Virus record (IMG/VR): IMGVR_UViG_3300037488_002211
Span: 1 to 22,121 of that record
DNA: 22,121 bases
Reading direction: 5' to 3' (one strand)
DNA from: a virus
Shown: piece by piece, positions 9,963 to 19,141 of the stretch
Numbering within the stretch: the first letter of the stretch is position 1
Layout of the letters: each line of letters starts with the position of its first letter
Made by a program: the position numbers and the translations under genes
Notes under the pieces: generated by a model
The model's input: the letters and a program-made list of their open reading frames with translations, nothing else
Databases searched by the model: none
Told to the model about the DNA's origin: nothing

Positions 9963-11582
9963 ATGACTCGCATTGTAGAACTTTTCATTGACGATGAATT
10001 TGATGAGAGTGGTATTGAAGCCATCTCTCTCGTTTCTCGTCCCGCACATGAAGAATCATGGATTGCATTTAATGCCGAAGATTCAAATGAAAAATTGGAG
10101 CCTGAATACATTTATAAGGAGGATGACTTCTGTAATCACAACCCCAAATTAGACGAATTAGGAGAACCATATTCAGACTTAATTAATGAAGGTTGGGAAG
10201 TATTCAAAGTTGAGAAAATAACTCCTGCAATGGTCAGGAAAATGTCAATGGAGAGATTCTCTGATCCTAACTCCCCATCATTTTTGGACAACGATCAATA
10301 TAGAATCAGATTTAAGTATGTTGGTATTAGAGATGACAAGAACAGAAAATTCTGTGCTGACATGCTTGCAAAGAATAGAGTATACAGACAAGAGGACATC
10401 GACAACTTAACTGACTCCGTAGCAAACGAAGAGTTCGGTTTTTACAATATATTTTTATGGAGAGGATCATTTAACTGCCGACACACATGGGTTAAGTTAT
10501 GGTACGCTCCAACAGGTAAGATTAGAAATTCAGGATCATCAACCAGAGGGGTTGAGAGAGGACCTGAATCACAACCATCATCATTACAACCTGACACAAG
10601 ACCTGACACAACAATCAATTCACCTAATCCATCTAAACAATGGAAACCAGGAATGCCAAGAACAGGTCCAAACTTATTTGCTGAAGGTGGATTGGAAGAT
10701 GCATGTTGGGAAGGTTATGAACCAATAGGAACAAAAATCCTTGATGGTAGAGAAGTTCCAAACTGTGTTCCAATTAAAATGACAGAAGATGATTTTGCTG
10801 ATGCCATTTCTGATTACCCCGAAGGTGTAAAGAACGCAGCCAAGAAGGCTGTGGATTACGCAGAAAAAAATGGTTGGGGATCATGTGGAACTCCAGTAGG
10901 AAAAACAAGAGCATCACAATTAGCAAAAGGTGAGAACATTTCTGTTGACACAATCAAGAGAATGTATTCATATTTAAGCAGACACAAATCTGATTTAACA
11001 TCTTCAAAGAGTTATGACGAAGGTTGTGGAAAATTGATGTATGATTCTTGGGGAGGTGAAGCCGGTCTTTTATGGGCAGAGAGAAAGTTAAAACAACTTG
11101 AAAAAGAGAAGATGACTTTTGCTGTGGCTAATGAAGACAAAAAAATTGTTGTGGGTGCTGCAATGGTTCCAAACAAAATGATTAGTCGTTATGATGAGTT
11201 GGGAAATTTATATTATGTATTTTTTTCAAAGCAATCAATTAGAAAACTTGCAGACAAATTTTTGAGACAAAAAAGAACTGATGAAACCAACATTGAACAT
11301 GATGGAATTAAATTAGGTTCTGACAAAGTATACATAACTGAATCATGGATTTCAGAAGATCCAATCAAAGACAAATCAAACCTATTTGGTTTTGAATTAC
11401 CAGCAGGTACATGGTTTGTTCAGATGAAGGTTGATGATCCAAAGGTTTGGAAATCAATAAAAGAAAACAACTTAACTGGTTATTCGGTTGAGGGGTTATT
11501 CGCAGAGAAATCTGTTTTCTCAAAGGAAGACAAGACCATAAACAAAATAAAAAATATACTAAAATCAATCACAGATGAATAG
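9963..11582 (+). CDS. Head-morphogenesis (Mu F-like) / XkdF-like prohead protease fusion
   Basis: This 539-residue multidomain capsid-assembly protein has an N-terminus (ELFIDDEFDESGIEAISLVS) like those of XkdF-type phage proteins. Residues about 113-176 match the pattern of the Mu F-like head-morphogenesis C-terminus: FKYVGIRDDKNRKFCADML, VYRQEDID, and a WRGSFNCRHTW end. A Pro/Ser linker follows (about 190-235), then CWEGYE...VPNCVP (248-270). Next is a segment with GTPVGKTRASQLAKGENIS and YDEGCGKLMYDSWGGEAG (about 309-367). Residues about 385-520 resemble the putative serine protease XkdF (peptidase S78-like), with SWISEDP, FELPAGTWFVQMKVDD and GYSVEGLF. His446 and Ser461 are only candidate catalytic residues. 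It lies just before the scaffold-like and capsid genes, as expected for a maturation protease, and overlaps the next gene by 8 bases. Confidence 0.7.
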   Translation: MTRIVELFIDDEFDESGIEAISLVSRPAHEESWIAFNAEDSNEKLEPEYIYKEDDFCNHNPKLDELGEPYSDLINEGWEVFKVEKITPAMVRKMSMERFSDPNSPSFLDNDQYRIRFKYVGIRDDKNRKFCADMLAKNRVYRQEDIDNLTDSVANEEFGFYNIFLWRGSFNCRHTWVKLWYAPTGKIRNSGSSTRGVERGPESQPSSLQPDTRPDTTINSPNPSKQWKPGMPRTGPNLFAEGGLEDACWEGYEPIGTKILDGREVPNCVPIKMTEDDFADAISDYPEGVKNAAKKAVDYAEKNGWGSCGTPVGKTRASQLAKGENISVDTIKRMYSYLSRHKSDLTSSKSYDEGCGKLMYDSWGGEAGLLWAERKLKQLEKEKMTFAVANEDKKIVVGAAMVPNKMISRYDELGNLYYVFFSKQSIRKLADKFLRQKRTDETNIEHDGIKLGSDKVYITESWISEDPIKDKSNLFGFELPAGTWFVQMKVDDPKVWKSIKENNLTGYSVEGLFAEKSVFSKEDKTINKIKNILKSITDE

Positions 11583-12582
11583 TAAACAAGCAATAGGCAA
11601 AATAATGAGTATTCTTGGACTTAAGGCACAATCATTTTATGAGGCGAAAACTGAACAAGGGATCCCTGTAAAAATTGATGGTGATTTAGAGATCGGAGCA
11701 CCAATATATGTGTCTACTGAAGAAGGCATGATTCCTGCACCGCAGGGAACACACAAACTTGATGACGGTTCTGAAATTGAAGTTGATGAAGACGGCAAAG
11801 TTTCTAAAATCAAAATGGGCGACATGGAGATGGAAAAAACTGAAGACGAAAAAATCGAGGACAAGAAAAAAGAAGCGGACATCAAAGACGAAACGATGTC
11901 TGAAAATTTCGCTGATGTTACGATGAAAGACGGCAAGATGATTAGAATTAGTTCAGAGGAACCAGCAGTGGGAACGATGGCTAAAGAAATCAACTATGAC
12001 GGAACCCTTTCAGCACTTGCTGATGGTAGTTACGAAACTAAAGATGGAAAAGTTATTTCCATTGTTGGTGGAGAAATTATGGGTGTTCAATCGAAATCAG
12101 ATGCGGACAAAGCAGCAGGAAAATTCGTTGAAGCGAAAACATATGATGGAGCAATTTTGGAATCCCCAACTTTTGATGTGGGTGAAACAATCGATGTTGT
12201 TAAAGACGGAGAGAAGACACCAGCACCAGACGGAGAACACCAAATTGAATTAAAAGATTCTGAAGGTAATGAAGTAAAGATCAGAGTAATTGTAGCGGAC
12301 GGTAAGATCACAGAAAGATCCAATGTTGAAGAAACAGAGGAAGAAGAAATGATGACCGCTGTTGAAATTGCTGAAATCTTTTCTCAAGCACTAAAGAAAC
12401 TTGAAAACAAAATCGATGCAATCGCACAAAAACAAACTGAACTTGATGGATCATTTAAGAAATTCTCAAAGGAACCAGCAGGTGAAAAGGTTTATAACCA
12501 AAAAACCATAACACAAAATTTTTCTCAAGTTGATCGTTTAGATCAGTTTAGAAGATTAAGAGATGCAATGTCTCAAAAATAA
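11575..12582 (+). CDS. Putative capsid scaffold / head-associated acidic protein
   Basis: This 335-residue strongly acidic, Lys/Glu-rich protein lies between the protease fusion and the capsid gene, the usual place for a scaffolding protein. It contains repeated small beta motifs: IYVSTEEGMIPAPQGTHKL and IDVVKDGEKTPAPDGEHQI are related, each followed by a DG-rich strand pair. Residues about 85-110 are a run of charged residues. The C-terminal part (about 255-300) is a predicted coiled coil with KKLENKIDAIAQKQTELDG, and the tail ends in a basic segment (RLDQFRRLRDAMSQK) of the kind that can contact capsid subunits. The ATG lies inside the end of the upstream gene. A capsid-decoration protein is an alternative. 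Confidence 0.5.
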   Translation: MNSKQAIGKIMSILGLKAQSFYEAKTEQGIPVKIDGDLEIGAPIYVSTEEGMIPAPQGTHKLDDGSEIEVDEDGKVSKIKMGDMEMEKTEDEKIEDKKKEADIKDETMSENFADVTMKDGKMIRISSEEPAVGTMAKEINYDGTLSALADGSYETKDGKVISIVGGEIMGVQSKSDADKAAGKFVEAKTYDGAILESPTFDVGETIDVVKDGEKTPAPDGEHQIELKDSEGNEVKIRVIVADGKITERSNVEETEEEEMMTAVEIAEIFSQALKKLENKIDAIAQKQTELDGSFKKFSKEPAGEKVYNQKTITQNFSQVDRLDQFRRLRDAMSQK

Positions 12583-12606
12583 AACTAAAAAAAATAAAAA
12601 AATAAG

Positions 12607-13578
12607 ATGAAAAAAAATCTTTCAAAAATGTCATTTACAACAAGTGGCTACGATTTAACAGGACTACAAAGTTATGTGGATCAATTGAATTCTGACATCA
12701 TTTCAGAAGCAGTTCTTACACCACAAACAATGAAGTATTGTAATGTGATTCCTGGTATTAAAGGAACACAAAATGTGAACTTACTTTCTGAAACTTTAGT
12801 AGTTCAGACAGGTACAACTTGCGGTTGGGAAAGTTCAGGAGACACTACATTCACAGTTGCTCCATTAACAGTTTCTCAACTTAAAGTTAATCAAAGTCTT
12901 TGTTTGCAAGAATTAAATACCGTGTGGCTTGGTCAATATTTGGGACAGGGATCCTATAATGAGACTGTTCCTTTCGAACAAGCGATTGTAGATTTACAAA
13001 CAAAACAAATTAAGCGTTATAACGAAGATTTGTTATGGAATGCATCAAGTGCTTCTACAAGTTTTTCTGGTTTCAAAGAATTACTTGCAAACACTGCTGG
13101 TGTTGTTGCATTAACTGGTCAAACAGCATTATGTTCTGTTACAGGTTCTTCAACAGTTCAACAAGCATACACTGTTCTTGCACAAGTTGACAACATCATC
13201 AATGCTTTCGACAGAAACATTTATGGTAGAGAAGATCTTGTAATCTTCATGTCTCAAGCACAATTCAAATGTTATTTAGTTGCAATCAGAAATGTAAACA
13301 ACTTCCATTTCAGTGAACCTACATTAGGTCAAGTTTATGAAGTATTCCATCCTCAAACAAACATCAAAGTTGTTGGAGTTCCTGGTCTTAACGGATCAAA
13401 CTTAATCGCAGGATCAGCACAACAATACTTTTTAGTAGGAACAGACTTAATGTCTGACGAAGATTCTTACAGAATGTGGTGGTCTCAAGACTTCCAAGAA
13501 GTTAGAATGGCGGTAAATTGGAAATTAGGAACTGCAATTGCGTTCCCACAATTTTTCGTTACTAACGGATTGTCATAA
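12607..13578 (+). CDS. Probable major capsid protein
   Basis: This 323-residue protein follows the protease fusion and the scaffold-like gene. It starts MKKNLSKMSFTTSGYDLTGL and continues with a helical segment (YVDQLNSDIISEAVL) and then beta-rich regions. VPFEQAIVDLQTKQIKRYNEDLLWN (about 119-143) resembles the long spine-helix region of HK97-type capsids, and a late IYGREDLVIFMSQAQFKCY segment resembles the peripheral/axial part. I infer an HK97 fold from these features, the length and the position, not from a search. It is flanked upstream by a very A-rich spacer (12583-12606) and downstream by a perfect 9-bp hairpin, consistent with a highly expressed message. Confidence 0.7.
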   Translation: MKKNLSKMSFTTSGYDLTGLQSYVDQLNSDIISEAVLTPQTMKYCNVIPGIKGTQNVNLLSETLVVQTGTTCGWESSGDTTFTVAPLTVSQLKVNQSLCLQELNTVWLGQYLGQGSYNETVPFEQAIVDLQTKQIKRYNEDLLWNASSASTSFSGFKELLANTAGVVALTGQTALCSVTGSSTVQQAYTVLAQVDNIINAFDRNIYGREDLVIFMSQAQFKCYLVAIRNVNNFHFSEPTLGQVYEVFHPQTNIKVVGVPGLNGSNLIAGSAQQYFLVGTDLMSDEDSYRMWWSQDFQEVRMAVNWKLGTAIAFPQFFVTNGLS

Positions 13579-13584
13579 TTAATT

Positions 13585-13611
13585 GTGAGAGGTTGAAATA
13601 TTACCTCTCAC
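13585..13611 (+). terminator. Hairpin just after the capsid gene (terminator or mRNA-stabilising)
   Basis: GTGAGAGGT at 13585-13593 and ACCTCTCAC at 13603-13611 form a perfect 9-bp stem with a 9-base A/T-rich loop. Only three T follow before an A-rich stretch, so it is a weak intrinsic terminator on the plus strand. It may end part of the transcripts or protect the capsid mRNA from 3' exonucleases. Confidence 0.6.
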
Positions 13612-13653
13612 TTTAATAAAAAAAAATAAACTAATCTAATAAATTAATATAAA

Positions 13654-14178
13654 ATGGCTTGTAATTTAAATTCAGGAATTGCGTTAGGATGTAGAGATGT
13701 AGTAGGTGGTGTCCAAACAATTTGGATGACTGACTTCGACAACATCACAGCATTAAGTGCAACAACTGGTGACACCATTACTTCAATTTCAGGAACAGGA
13801 ACTTACTTCAAGTTTGAATTGATTAGAACTTCATCTCAATTTACAGAGACTGTAAACGCTTCATTAGAGAACGGAACAGTTTTCTATACAGGTGAGTTAG
13901 TTCTTTACTTCAACAAACTTGATCAAGACAAGAGAAACATCCTTAAAACTTTAGCACAATCACCGAGAGTCTCTGTGGTTATGGAAGACAACATAGGACA
14001 ATACTTTTACTTGGGACAAACATACGGAATGTATGTAAGTGCTGGTAGTGCTGTGACTGGTAAAGCATTAGGAGATCAACAAGGTTATAATGTAACATTA
14101 CAATACCTTGAACCAAATCCAATGAATGAACTTTCTGGTACTCTTGCATCTGTTGCTGCAGGTATTACTGTTCAGTAA
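13654..14178 (+). CDS. Probable major tail (tube) protein
   Basis: The protein has 174 residues, with an N-terminus MACNLNSGIALGCRDVVGGV, then alternating beta strands. The pattern of a GGV...W segment, TYFKFELIRTSSQFTE, a middle helix (LDQDKRNILKTLA) and VVMEDNIGQYFYLGQTYGMY fits the small tail tube proteins I know from Bacteroidota phages. It stands alone between two hairpins directly after the capsid gene, as expected for an abundant virion protein needing its own mRNA dosage. The start has no Shine-Dalgarno motif but is preceded by TAATATAAA. No family search was possible; a capsid decoration protein is the main alternative. Confidence 0.55.
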   Translation: MACNLNSGIALGCRDVVGGVQTIWMTDFDNITALSATTGDTITSISGTGTYFKFELIRTSSQFTETVNASLENGTVFYTGELVLYFNKLDQDKRNILKTLAQSPRVSVVMEDNIGQYFYLGQTYGMYVSAGSAVTGKALGDQQGYNVTLQYLEPNPMNELSGTLASVAAGITVQ

Positions 14179-14193
14179 TAAAAAATAATATAC

Positions 14194-14223
14194 ATCACAA
14201 GGGGATTAATTTTCCCTTGTGAT
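14194..14223 (+). terminator. 12-bp hairpin after the tail tube gene
   Basis: ATCACAAGGGGA (14194-14205) pairs with TTCCCTTGTGAT (14212-14223) with one G-T pair and a 6-base loop. A TATTTAT tract follows in place of a clean T run. It resembles a partial terminator or stabilising structure. A GTG start at 14219 for the next gene would lie inside the stem, which argues for the ATG at 14237. Confidence 0.65.
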
Positions 14224-14236
14224 TATTTATACGCAT

Positions 14237-17029
14237 ATGATCTTACTTAAAACAAATCAATTAAATAAAATAATAACAACCGTTTCACAGAACGCAGAAC
14301 TTGCGACTCCTGAATGGTTATTTTCTTTCACTCACAAAATGAGTAAGGAAAGAGTTACTTTTATTCTACCTAACATTTCAACACATCAAGTTCGTTATGA
14401 TGAATTTGAATTTATTGAAGGTCAAGGCGTTAATGAGATTGCGTTCCCATATGAGGGACAATATATTTATGGGATCTATGAACAATATTCAGGATCAACA
14501 AACTTAAATCCTGCTCTTGCTTATAACAAAGTTGAGTCAGGTCTTGCGTTATTAATCGCAATGTCAGCCAATACAACAAATGATTATTACATTGAGTATA
14601 TTTCTCCTGATGAGGACAATTCAAATATAATTTTTGCTCCTGGTGAATTAAACCCACCATCCCCAACTCCGAGTGTTACAGCATCAAATACTCCCACACC
14701 CACAGTAACTCCAACGAATACTGCCACTCCAACTGTCACTCCATCAATGACACAAACCGTTTCTGTGTCAACTACACCAACGAAAACTCCAACCCAAACT
14801 GCCACTCCGACAAAAACATCTACAAGTACTCCAACTAATACACCAAGTAATACTGCTACAAACACGCCAACACAAACACAGACGAGTACACCAAGTCAAA
14901 CACCAAGTAATACTGCAACAAACACTCCAACACAAACACAGACAAAAACTCCAACACCAAGTATTACTGCGAGTAAAACTGCCACACCAACACCAAGTAT
15001 TACCGCAAGTCAGACACAAACACAAACTCCAAGCCAAACTGTCACGCCTACACCAAGTATTACTGCGAGTCAGACAGTCACGCCTACTCCGAGTATTACT
15101 GCAAGTCAAACTGCCACACCAACGCCGAGTATTACTGCAAGTCAAACTGCCACACCAACGCCGAGTATTACTGCAAGTCAAACTGCCACACCAACGCCGA
15201 GTATTACAGCAACTCAAACACAAACTTCAAGTCAGACGATGACTCCAAGTATTACAGCAAGTCAAACGATGACTCAAACACAGACTCCGAGTATTACACC
15301 AACCTCAACTCCTGCATACCCTTCATTAAGATTTTGGATTGATTCATCTGATCTAACAACAATCACCAAAGATGTAAACAATAAAGTTTCTCGTTGGGAT
15401 GACAAAGGACCTTATGGTTATGATCTAATTCAATCTAATAGTGCAAATCAACCACTTTATACAGCATCAACATTGAACCCACAAGTAACATCAATTAATT
15501 GTGTTTCTTTCAATGGTCTTACTACAACTGGTGGAACCTTTATGTCTGTTTCAGGAATTTCATTTGCTGACACAGGGTATACTTATTTCTTTGTTGCTGG
15601 TATTTCAAGAGATGAGGCAGAAGGATTTGCATTTTCATTGGATGGTCCAACAAGTTCTCCAACCATAGAATCAAATTATTATTTATATTCTCAAAATCAG
15701 GGTGGTGGAGGAGACAGAGTTTATGTTGGTGCAGACAATACATTCTGGTATGCTAATTTGGAAGCAAATTCTGCTGACACAATTTCAAGAGCATCAGGAT
15801 TATTCTTGGGAGTTGTTACAGGTATAACAAATTCTACATCACAAGCACAATTGAATGGTATTACTTTGACTCTAAATCAAACAGGAACAACAACAGACAC
15901 AATAACATCAATTGCTGTTGGTGGTCAAACAGGATCGACAACACAATTCTTGGCACTTTCTGAAGTGATGGAAATAATTGTGTTTGACACAGTTCTTTCT
16001 GCAGCACAAATTTCAGTAATTCAATCAGGATTGGAATCAAAATGGTTATATTCTCAATGGTTGGTGACTCCAACCCCCACTCCAAGTGTTACTCCAACAC
16101 AGTCGATGACTCCAACTCCGAGTATTACTGCAAGTCAGACGATCACTCCAACTCCGAGTGTAACTCCAACCCAAACTGCTACTCCAACGCCTTCGGTAAC
16201 TCAAACTGGTACTCCTGGTCCATCTACAACCCCAACCCAAACTAATACTCCGAGCCCAACACCATTCTCACCATTCACTCTTAATCCAATGATTTGGATT
16301 GATTTTAACGACACATCAACTCTTTCTTTAAGAAGTGGTCAGTATGTTCAATCGGTGTCAAATAAAGGAAACTGGACATCATTTACAGGGTTCTCACAAA
16401 CTACTGCTGCAGATCAACCAAGTTGGTCAGCATCAACAATGGGAACATCAAAATCTGCGGTTACAATTTCAAATGATTGGTTGGTTTCAAATACATTTAT
16501 AACAGGAACATCTTGGAATACATTTGTGGTAATGAAGTTCTCATCTTCAACACCATCATTCTCGGTTGTTTCAGCAGCAGGAACTTCTCCAAATGTGGGA
16601 AGTGGTGGTGGACCTGGATTCTGGTCTCCAATTGTTCCTCAACCAGCATCACCAAACTTCCGTTATACTAATGCATTGGATCAGAATGGATCAATAACTC
16701 AACATAGAGTTAGATTTAATGGTTATTCAGGTTATAACACAACACAAGTATGTCAATCTTATATTTCCAATACAGCAACAACTGTGGTTGATTACATGAC
16801 TTTCAATAATTCAGGAACAACTGAAACAATATTAAAATCAAACTTAACTCAAACAGGGATGCCAGGAACATATACTGGTGGTACAACATTCTCGATCATC
16901 AATTCAATTGGATCTACTGATGTTGTTATAGGTGAAATTGGTGAGATCATTATGTATAATAAAGAATTAACATCATCAGAACAATCTACATTAATAAACT
17001 ATTTGAAAACAAAATGGGGAATAACATAG
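14237..17029 (+). CDS. Tail fibre/adhesin with two lectin-like domains on Thr/Pro/Ser linkers
   Basis: From the ATG at 14237 the protein has 930 residues; an in-frame GTG at 14219 lies inside a hairpin and is less likely. Residues 1-135 form a domain starting [20 protein letters not shown], a type I associate with short Bacteroidota phage tail proteins, probably the virion attachment part. Residues about 141-359 are a repetitive Thr/Pro/Ser linker including a 12-residue repeat. Residues about 360-608 form a concanavalin A/LamG-like domain ([19 protein letters not shown], then EIIVFD...LESKW). Linker 2 spans about 610-676. A second, related lectin-like domain (677-930) has [10 protein letters not shown] and ends [11 protein letters not shown]...YLKTKWGIT. 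The two domains look like duplicates. They probably bind host surface glycans. No hydrolase motif was seen. Confidence 0.7.
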   Translation: MILLKTNQLNKIITTVSQNAELATPEWLFSFTHKMSKERVTFILPNISTHQVRYDEFEFIEGQGVNEIAFPYEGQYIYGIYEQYSGSTNLNPALAYNKVESGLALLIAMSANTTNDYYIEYISPDEDNSNIIFAPGELNPPSPTPSVTASNTPTPTVTPTNTATPTVTPSMTQTVSVSTTPTKTPTQTATPTKTSTSTPTNTPSNTATNTPTQTQTSTPSQTPSNTATNTPTQTQTKTPTPSITASKTATPTPSITASQTQTQTPSQTVTPTPSITASQTVTPTPSITASQTATPTPSITASQTATPTPSITASQTATPTPSITATQTQTSSQTMTPSITASQTMTQTQTPSITPTSTPAYPSLRFWIDSSDLTTITKDVNNKVSRWDDKGPYGYDLIQSNSANQPLYTASTLNPQVTSINCVSFNGLTTTGGTFMSVSGISFADTGYTYFFVAGISRDEAEGFAFSLDGPTSSPTIESNYYLYSQNQGGGGDRVYVGADNTFWYANLEANSADTISRASGLFLGVVTGITNSTSQAQLNGITLTLNQTGTTTDTITSIAVGGQTGSTTQFLALSEVMEIIVFDTVLSAAQISVIQSGLESKWLYSQWLVTPTPTPSVTPTQSMTPTPSITASQTITPTPSVTPTQTATPTPSVTQTGTPGPSTTPTQTNTPSPTPFSPFTLNPMIWIDFNDTSTLSLRSGQYVQSVSNKGNWTSFTGFSQTTAADQPSWSASTMGTSKSAVTISNDWLVSNTFITGTSWNTFVVMKFSSSTPSFSVVSAAGTSPNVGSGGGPGFWSPIVPQPASPNFRYTNALDQNGSITQHRVRFNGYSGYNTTQVCQSYISNTATTVVDYMTFNNSGTTETILKSNLTQTGMPGTYTGGTTFSIINSIGSTDVVIGEIGEIIMYNKELTSSEQSTLINYLKTKWGIT
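15038..15217 (+). repeat. 36-bp tandem repeat array in the fibre gene
   Basis: Five in-frame 36-bp units encode variants of [12 protein letters not shown]. Copies at 15110-15145 and 15146-15181 appear identical, and 15182-15217 differs by two bases. The two copies upstream (15038-15073 and 15074-15109) are more diverged. Degenerate versions extend on both sides through about 14659-15315. The near-identity of the central copies suggests recent slippage or unequal recombination, so linker length may vary between relatives. Confidence 0.9.
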
Positions 17030-17030
17030 C

Positions 17031-17297
17031 ATGAAAGGATTTATAAAATATAATGACATTACTGAATCTCAAGATCTAATAAGTTCAATTAATAGTTGTT
17101 TGGGATTACCTGCTGGTGAAACACAAACATGGGACACAACAACAAGTTATTGTACCATTGGACCAATAAGTGCTTATACAGAATTTTGGGGTTATGTTGT
17201 TAAAGTTGACACAGATCAAATGGGACAATGTTTAACACAAGAACAAATTAATTCAATTATTGAAATACCTGAAGACTGTAATATTTGTGGTCTATGA
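17031..17297 (+). CDS. Small hypothetical protein downstream of the fibre gene
   Basis: This 88-residue protein begins MKGFIKYNDITESQDLISS and ends with a Cys pair (EDCNICGL); four or more Cys are present in all. It has no membrane segment. The ATG is two bases after the fibre stop codon, so it is very likely cotranslated with the fibre and may be a fibre-associated chaperone or tip component. That role is inferred from position only. The family is not recognised. Confidence 0.6.
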   Translation: MKGFIKYNDITESQDLISSINSCLGLPAGETQTWDTTTSYCTIGPISAYTEFWGYVVKVDTDQMGQCLTQEQINSIIEIPEDCNICGL

Positions 17298-17327
17298 TTA
17301 TTGTGTTAAAAAACTATATTTAATATT

Positions 17328-18533
17328 ATGAAGGAAGAAATAAAATATGATGGTGATGACCTTATGAAGGTTTTTAACTTTGGTGCAGTTGCCAGAGTTC
17401 CAATCATTGAGGAAAATTTAATGGTCAATACAAGAACGCCATGGGTCTATTATGGACCTTCCAACTACGCACCCCAAGAAATTACTCGTTTATACAACAC
17501 AAGTCCCACATTAAGGGCGTGTATAACTTCAAAATGGTTTGGAGTAAGAGGAGAAGGAATTAAACTTGCATCAGGTGAAGATGATCGTTTAATGATGGTC
17601 AATTCTTTGGGTGACACTTTATATGATGTATATGCAAAAGCCGCATTAGATTTTATTTTATTTGGAGGATTTGCTCTAAATGTAGTTTGGAGAAGAGATC
17701 GTGAACAAGGATTTGAAATTTATTACATAGACTTTACTAAATTAAGAGCAGGAAAAACTGACATGAATGACAGGATCCAAGACTTCTACTATTGTGCAGA
17801 TTGGGCATTCCCTAAAAAGTTTGTTCCAAGAAGAATTCCAGCATTCAACTCAAACACAGAAGAGCCAAGTCAGATTTTTTATTACTCAACCCACTCAATT
17901 GGGAATAATTACTACCCAACCCCGACATGGTGGGCATCTGCTCTTGCTTCAAGCATACAAGTCGAGGTATTTAACTGGCATTACAACAACATCATCAATG
18001 GTTTAAGTCCATCTTTATTTGTTTCTTTAATGGGAGTTCCCGCACCGGAACAAAGAGAAGAGATTTATAAGAATATGATGAGCAAATATGGGGGATCAAA
18101 TCAAGCCGGAAAATTATTTTTAACATTCTCTGATTCAAGAGACATGGCTCCTGAAATAACACCAATCGCATCCAACTCATCTGACAAGATGTGGATGGAA
18201 TTAAACGACATGGTACAACAAGCGATCCTTACATCACACCAAATTAGTTCACCTGAATTATTGGGTATTATTACTCCTGGTGGTTTGGGAACTCCTGATC
18301 ACATCGAAGCACAGGACCATTTTTTCAATCTTGTAATCAAACCTTTGCAGCGTGAGATCCTTAATGTATTCGACAAGATCCTATTAATAAGAGATCGTCA
18401 ACCAGCAGAAATAATTGTTGATCAATTCCATATGGTTACAATTGCTGATCAAGCCCCAATTAAAGTGGAAGACATCAATGAAACAAAAGATGTTGCAGTT
18501 GATGAAATAAAAGATGAAACAATCCAACAATAA
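17328..18533 (+). CDS. Portal protein
   Basis: This 401-residue protein is expected to form the ring at the capsid vertex through which DNA is packaged and ejected. Recognisable portal features are an N-terminal segment ITRLYNTSPTLRACITSKWF, a helical AKAALDFILFGGFALNVVWR, IDFTKLRAG, a central NNYYPTPTWWASALASSI (about 193-210), SPSLFVSLMGVPAPE and a late ISSPELLGIITPGGLGTPDH (about 307-326) with HIEAQDHFFNLVIKPLQREI. The C-terminus is acidic. The stop overlaps the next start as TAATG. It is shorter than many portals but fits the compact HK97-type group. The gene's position at the end of the structural cluster is unusual. Confidence 0.85.
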   Translation: MKEEIKYDGDDLMKVFNFGAVARVPIIEENLMVNTRTPWVYYGPSNYAPQEITRLYNTSPTLRACITSKWFGVRGEGIKLASGEDDRLMMVNSLGDTLYDVYAKAALDFILFGGFALNVVWRRDREQGFEIYYIDFTKLRAGKTDMNDRIQDFYYCADWAFPKKFVPRRIPAFNSNTEEPSQIFYYSTHSIGNNYYPTPTWWASALASSIQVEVFNWHYNNIINGLSPSLFVSLMGVPAPEQREEIYKNMMSKYGGSNQAGKLFLTFSDSRDMAPEITPIASNSSDKMWMELNDMVQQAILTSHQISSPELLGIITPGGLGTPDHIEAQDHFFNLVIKPLQREILNVFDKILLIRDRQPAEIIVDQFHMVTIADQAPIKVEDINETKDVAVDEIKDETIQQ

Positions 18534-19141
18534 TGAGTCAATTTATAGTACCCCAAAATATTTGTTTAATTTCTGAAAATCGTCTGAAAAATTTTACAGA
18601 CATTGATTTAAATGTAACCAGTGCTGTGTTATTACCATTCATTCAAGTGGTTCAACAAACAAAGTTAGAATACATAATTGGATCAAGGTATTATGTTGAA
18701 TTACTGAATCAAGTTTCAGCATCAACACTAACAACAATAAATGAAAATTTCTTGAATTTTTATGCCGCTCCCATGCTAATTTGGAGTGCCTACGCAGAAG
18801 CACTTCCATCAATTTTTATGAGAATTAAAAATAATGGAATTGTTACAGGTGCTGAAAATACTGTAACCATCAAGGAGATGAATTATATGCAGGGCAAGGC
18901 AGATGACAGAGCACAATTCTTTGAAGCAAGAATTATTGAACAGATTGTTTGGAACTCAAACTTATACCCACTTGTTTGGCAGTGGACATCAAACGACGGG
19001 ATTCGCCCCCATTTAGGAAAGCAGTATTTTAGCGGAATTCATATTCCACCAAATGGTAGTGGGATGGACATAAACAGATTCAATTCTGCTGGTATGACAT
19101 ACTATGCGGGACCTGAATATGCATGTATTTATGGTTGTTAA
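18533..19141 (+). CDS. Putative head-tail connector / adaptor
   Basis: This 202-residue protein is encoded immediately after the portal with a TAATG stop-start overlap. It begins MSQFIVPQNICLISENRLKN, followed by a helical core (AVLLPFIQVVQQTKLEYIIG, FLNFYAAPMLIWSAYAEALP) and a C-terminal region rich in aromatic residues, Pro and Gly. Helical proteins of this size just after a portal are commonly connectors that seal the head and join the tail, and similar proteins occur in Bacteroidota phages and prophages. The assignment is by position and helical pattern; no diagnostic motif was identified. Confidence 0.5.
   Translation: MSQFIVPQNICLISENRLKNFTDIDLNVTSAVLLPFIQVVQQTKLEYIIGSRYYVELLNQVSASTLTTINENFLNFYAAPMLIWSAYAEALPSIFMRIKNNGIVTGAENTVTIKEMNYMQGKADDRAQFFEARIIEQIVWNSNLYPLVWQWTSNDGIRPHLGKQYFSGIHIPPNGSGMDINRFNSAGMTYYAGPEYACIYGC

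Noticed and set aside
10116-10125. AAGGAGG followed by ATG inside the protease fusion gene, looking like an internal Shine-Dalgarno start
   Set aside because: The frame ends after nine codons, and other genes here do not use Shine-Dalgarno signals. It encodes Lys-Glu-Asp in the main frame.
11637-12323. Minus-strand open frames opposite the scaffold-like gene
   Set aside because: They are Ser/Ile-rich mirror frames of a Lys/Glu/Asp-rich gene and have no independent support.
14219-14236. GTG at 14219 as start of the fibre gene
   Set aside because: It lies within the 12-bp hairpin stem. The ATG at 14237 gives a natural N-terminus (MILLKTNQL) similar to known short tail domains.
14768-15223. 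Long minus-strand open frame (151 codons) with repeated Cys/Arg/Trp residues
   Set aside because: It is the reverse reading of the Thr/Pro/Ser repeat and inherits its openness from biased codons; its composition is not that of a normal protein.
14659-15315. CRISPR-like array because of regularly spaced repeats
   Set aside because: The repeats are directly adjacent 36-bp coding units with no spacers and stay in frame with the fibre protein.
17315-17322. TATATTTA before the portal gene as a possible promoter
   Set aside because: The last base does not match and the nearest upstream TTG/TTTG elements are at the wrong distances (11 and 27 bp).
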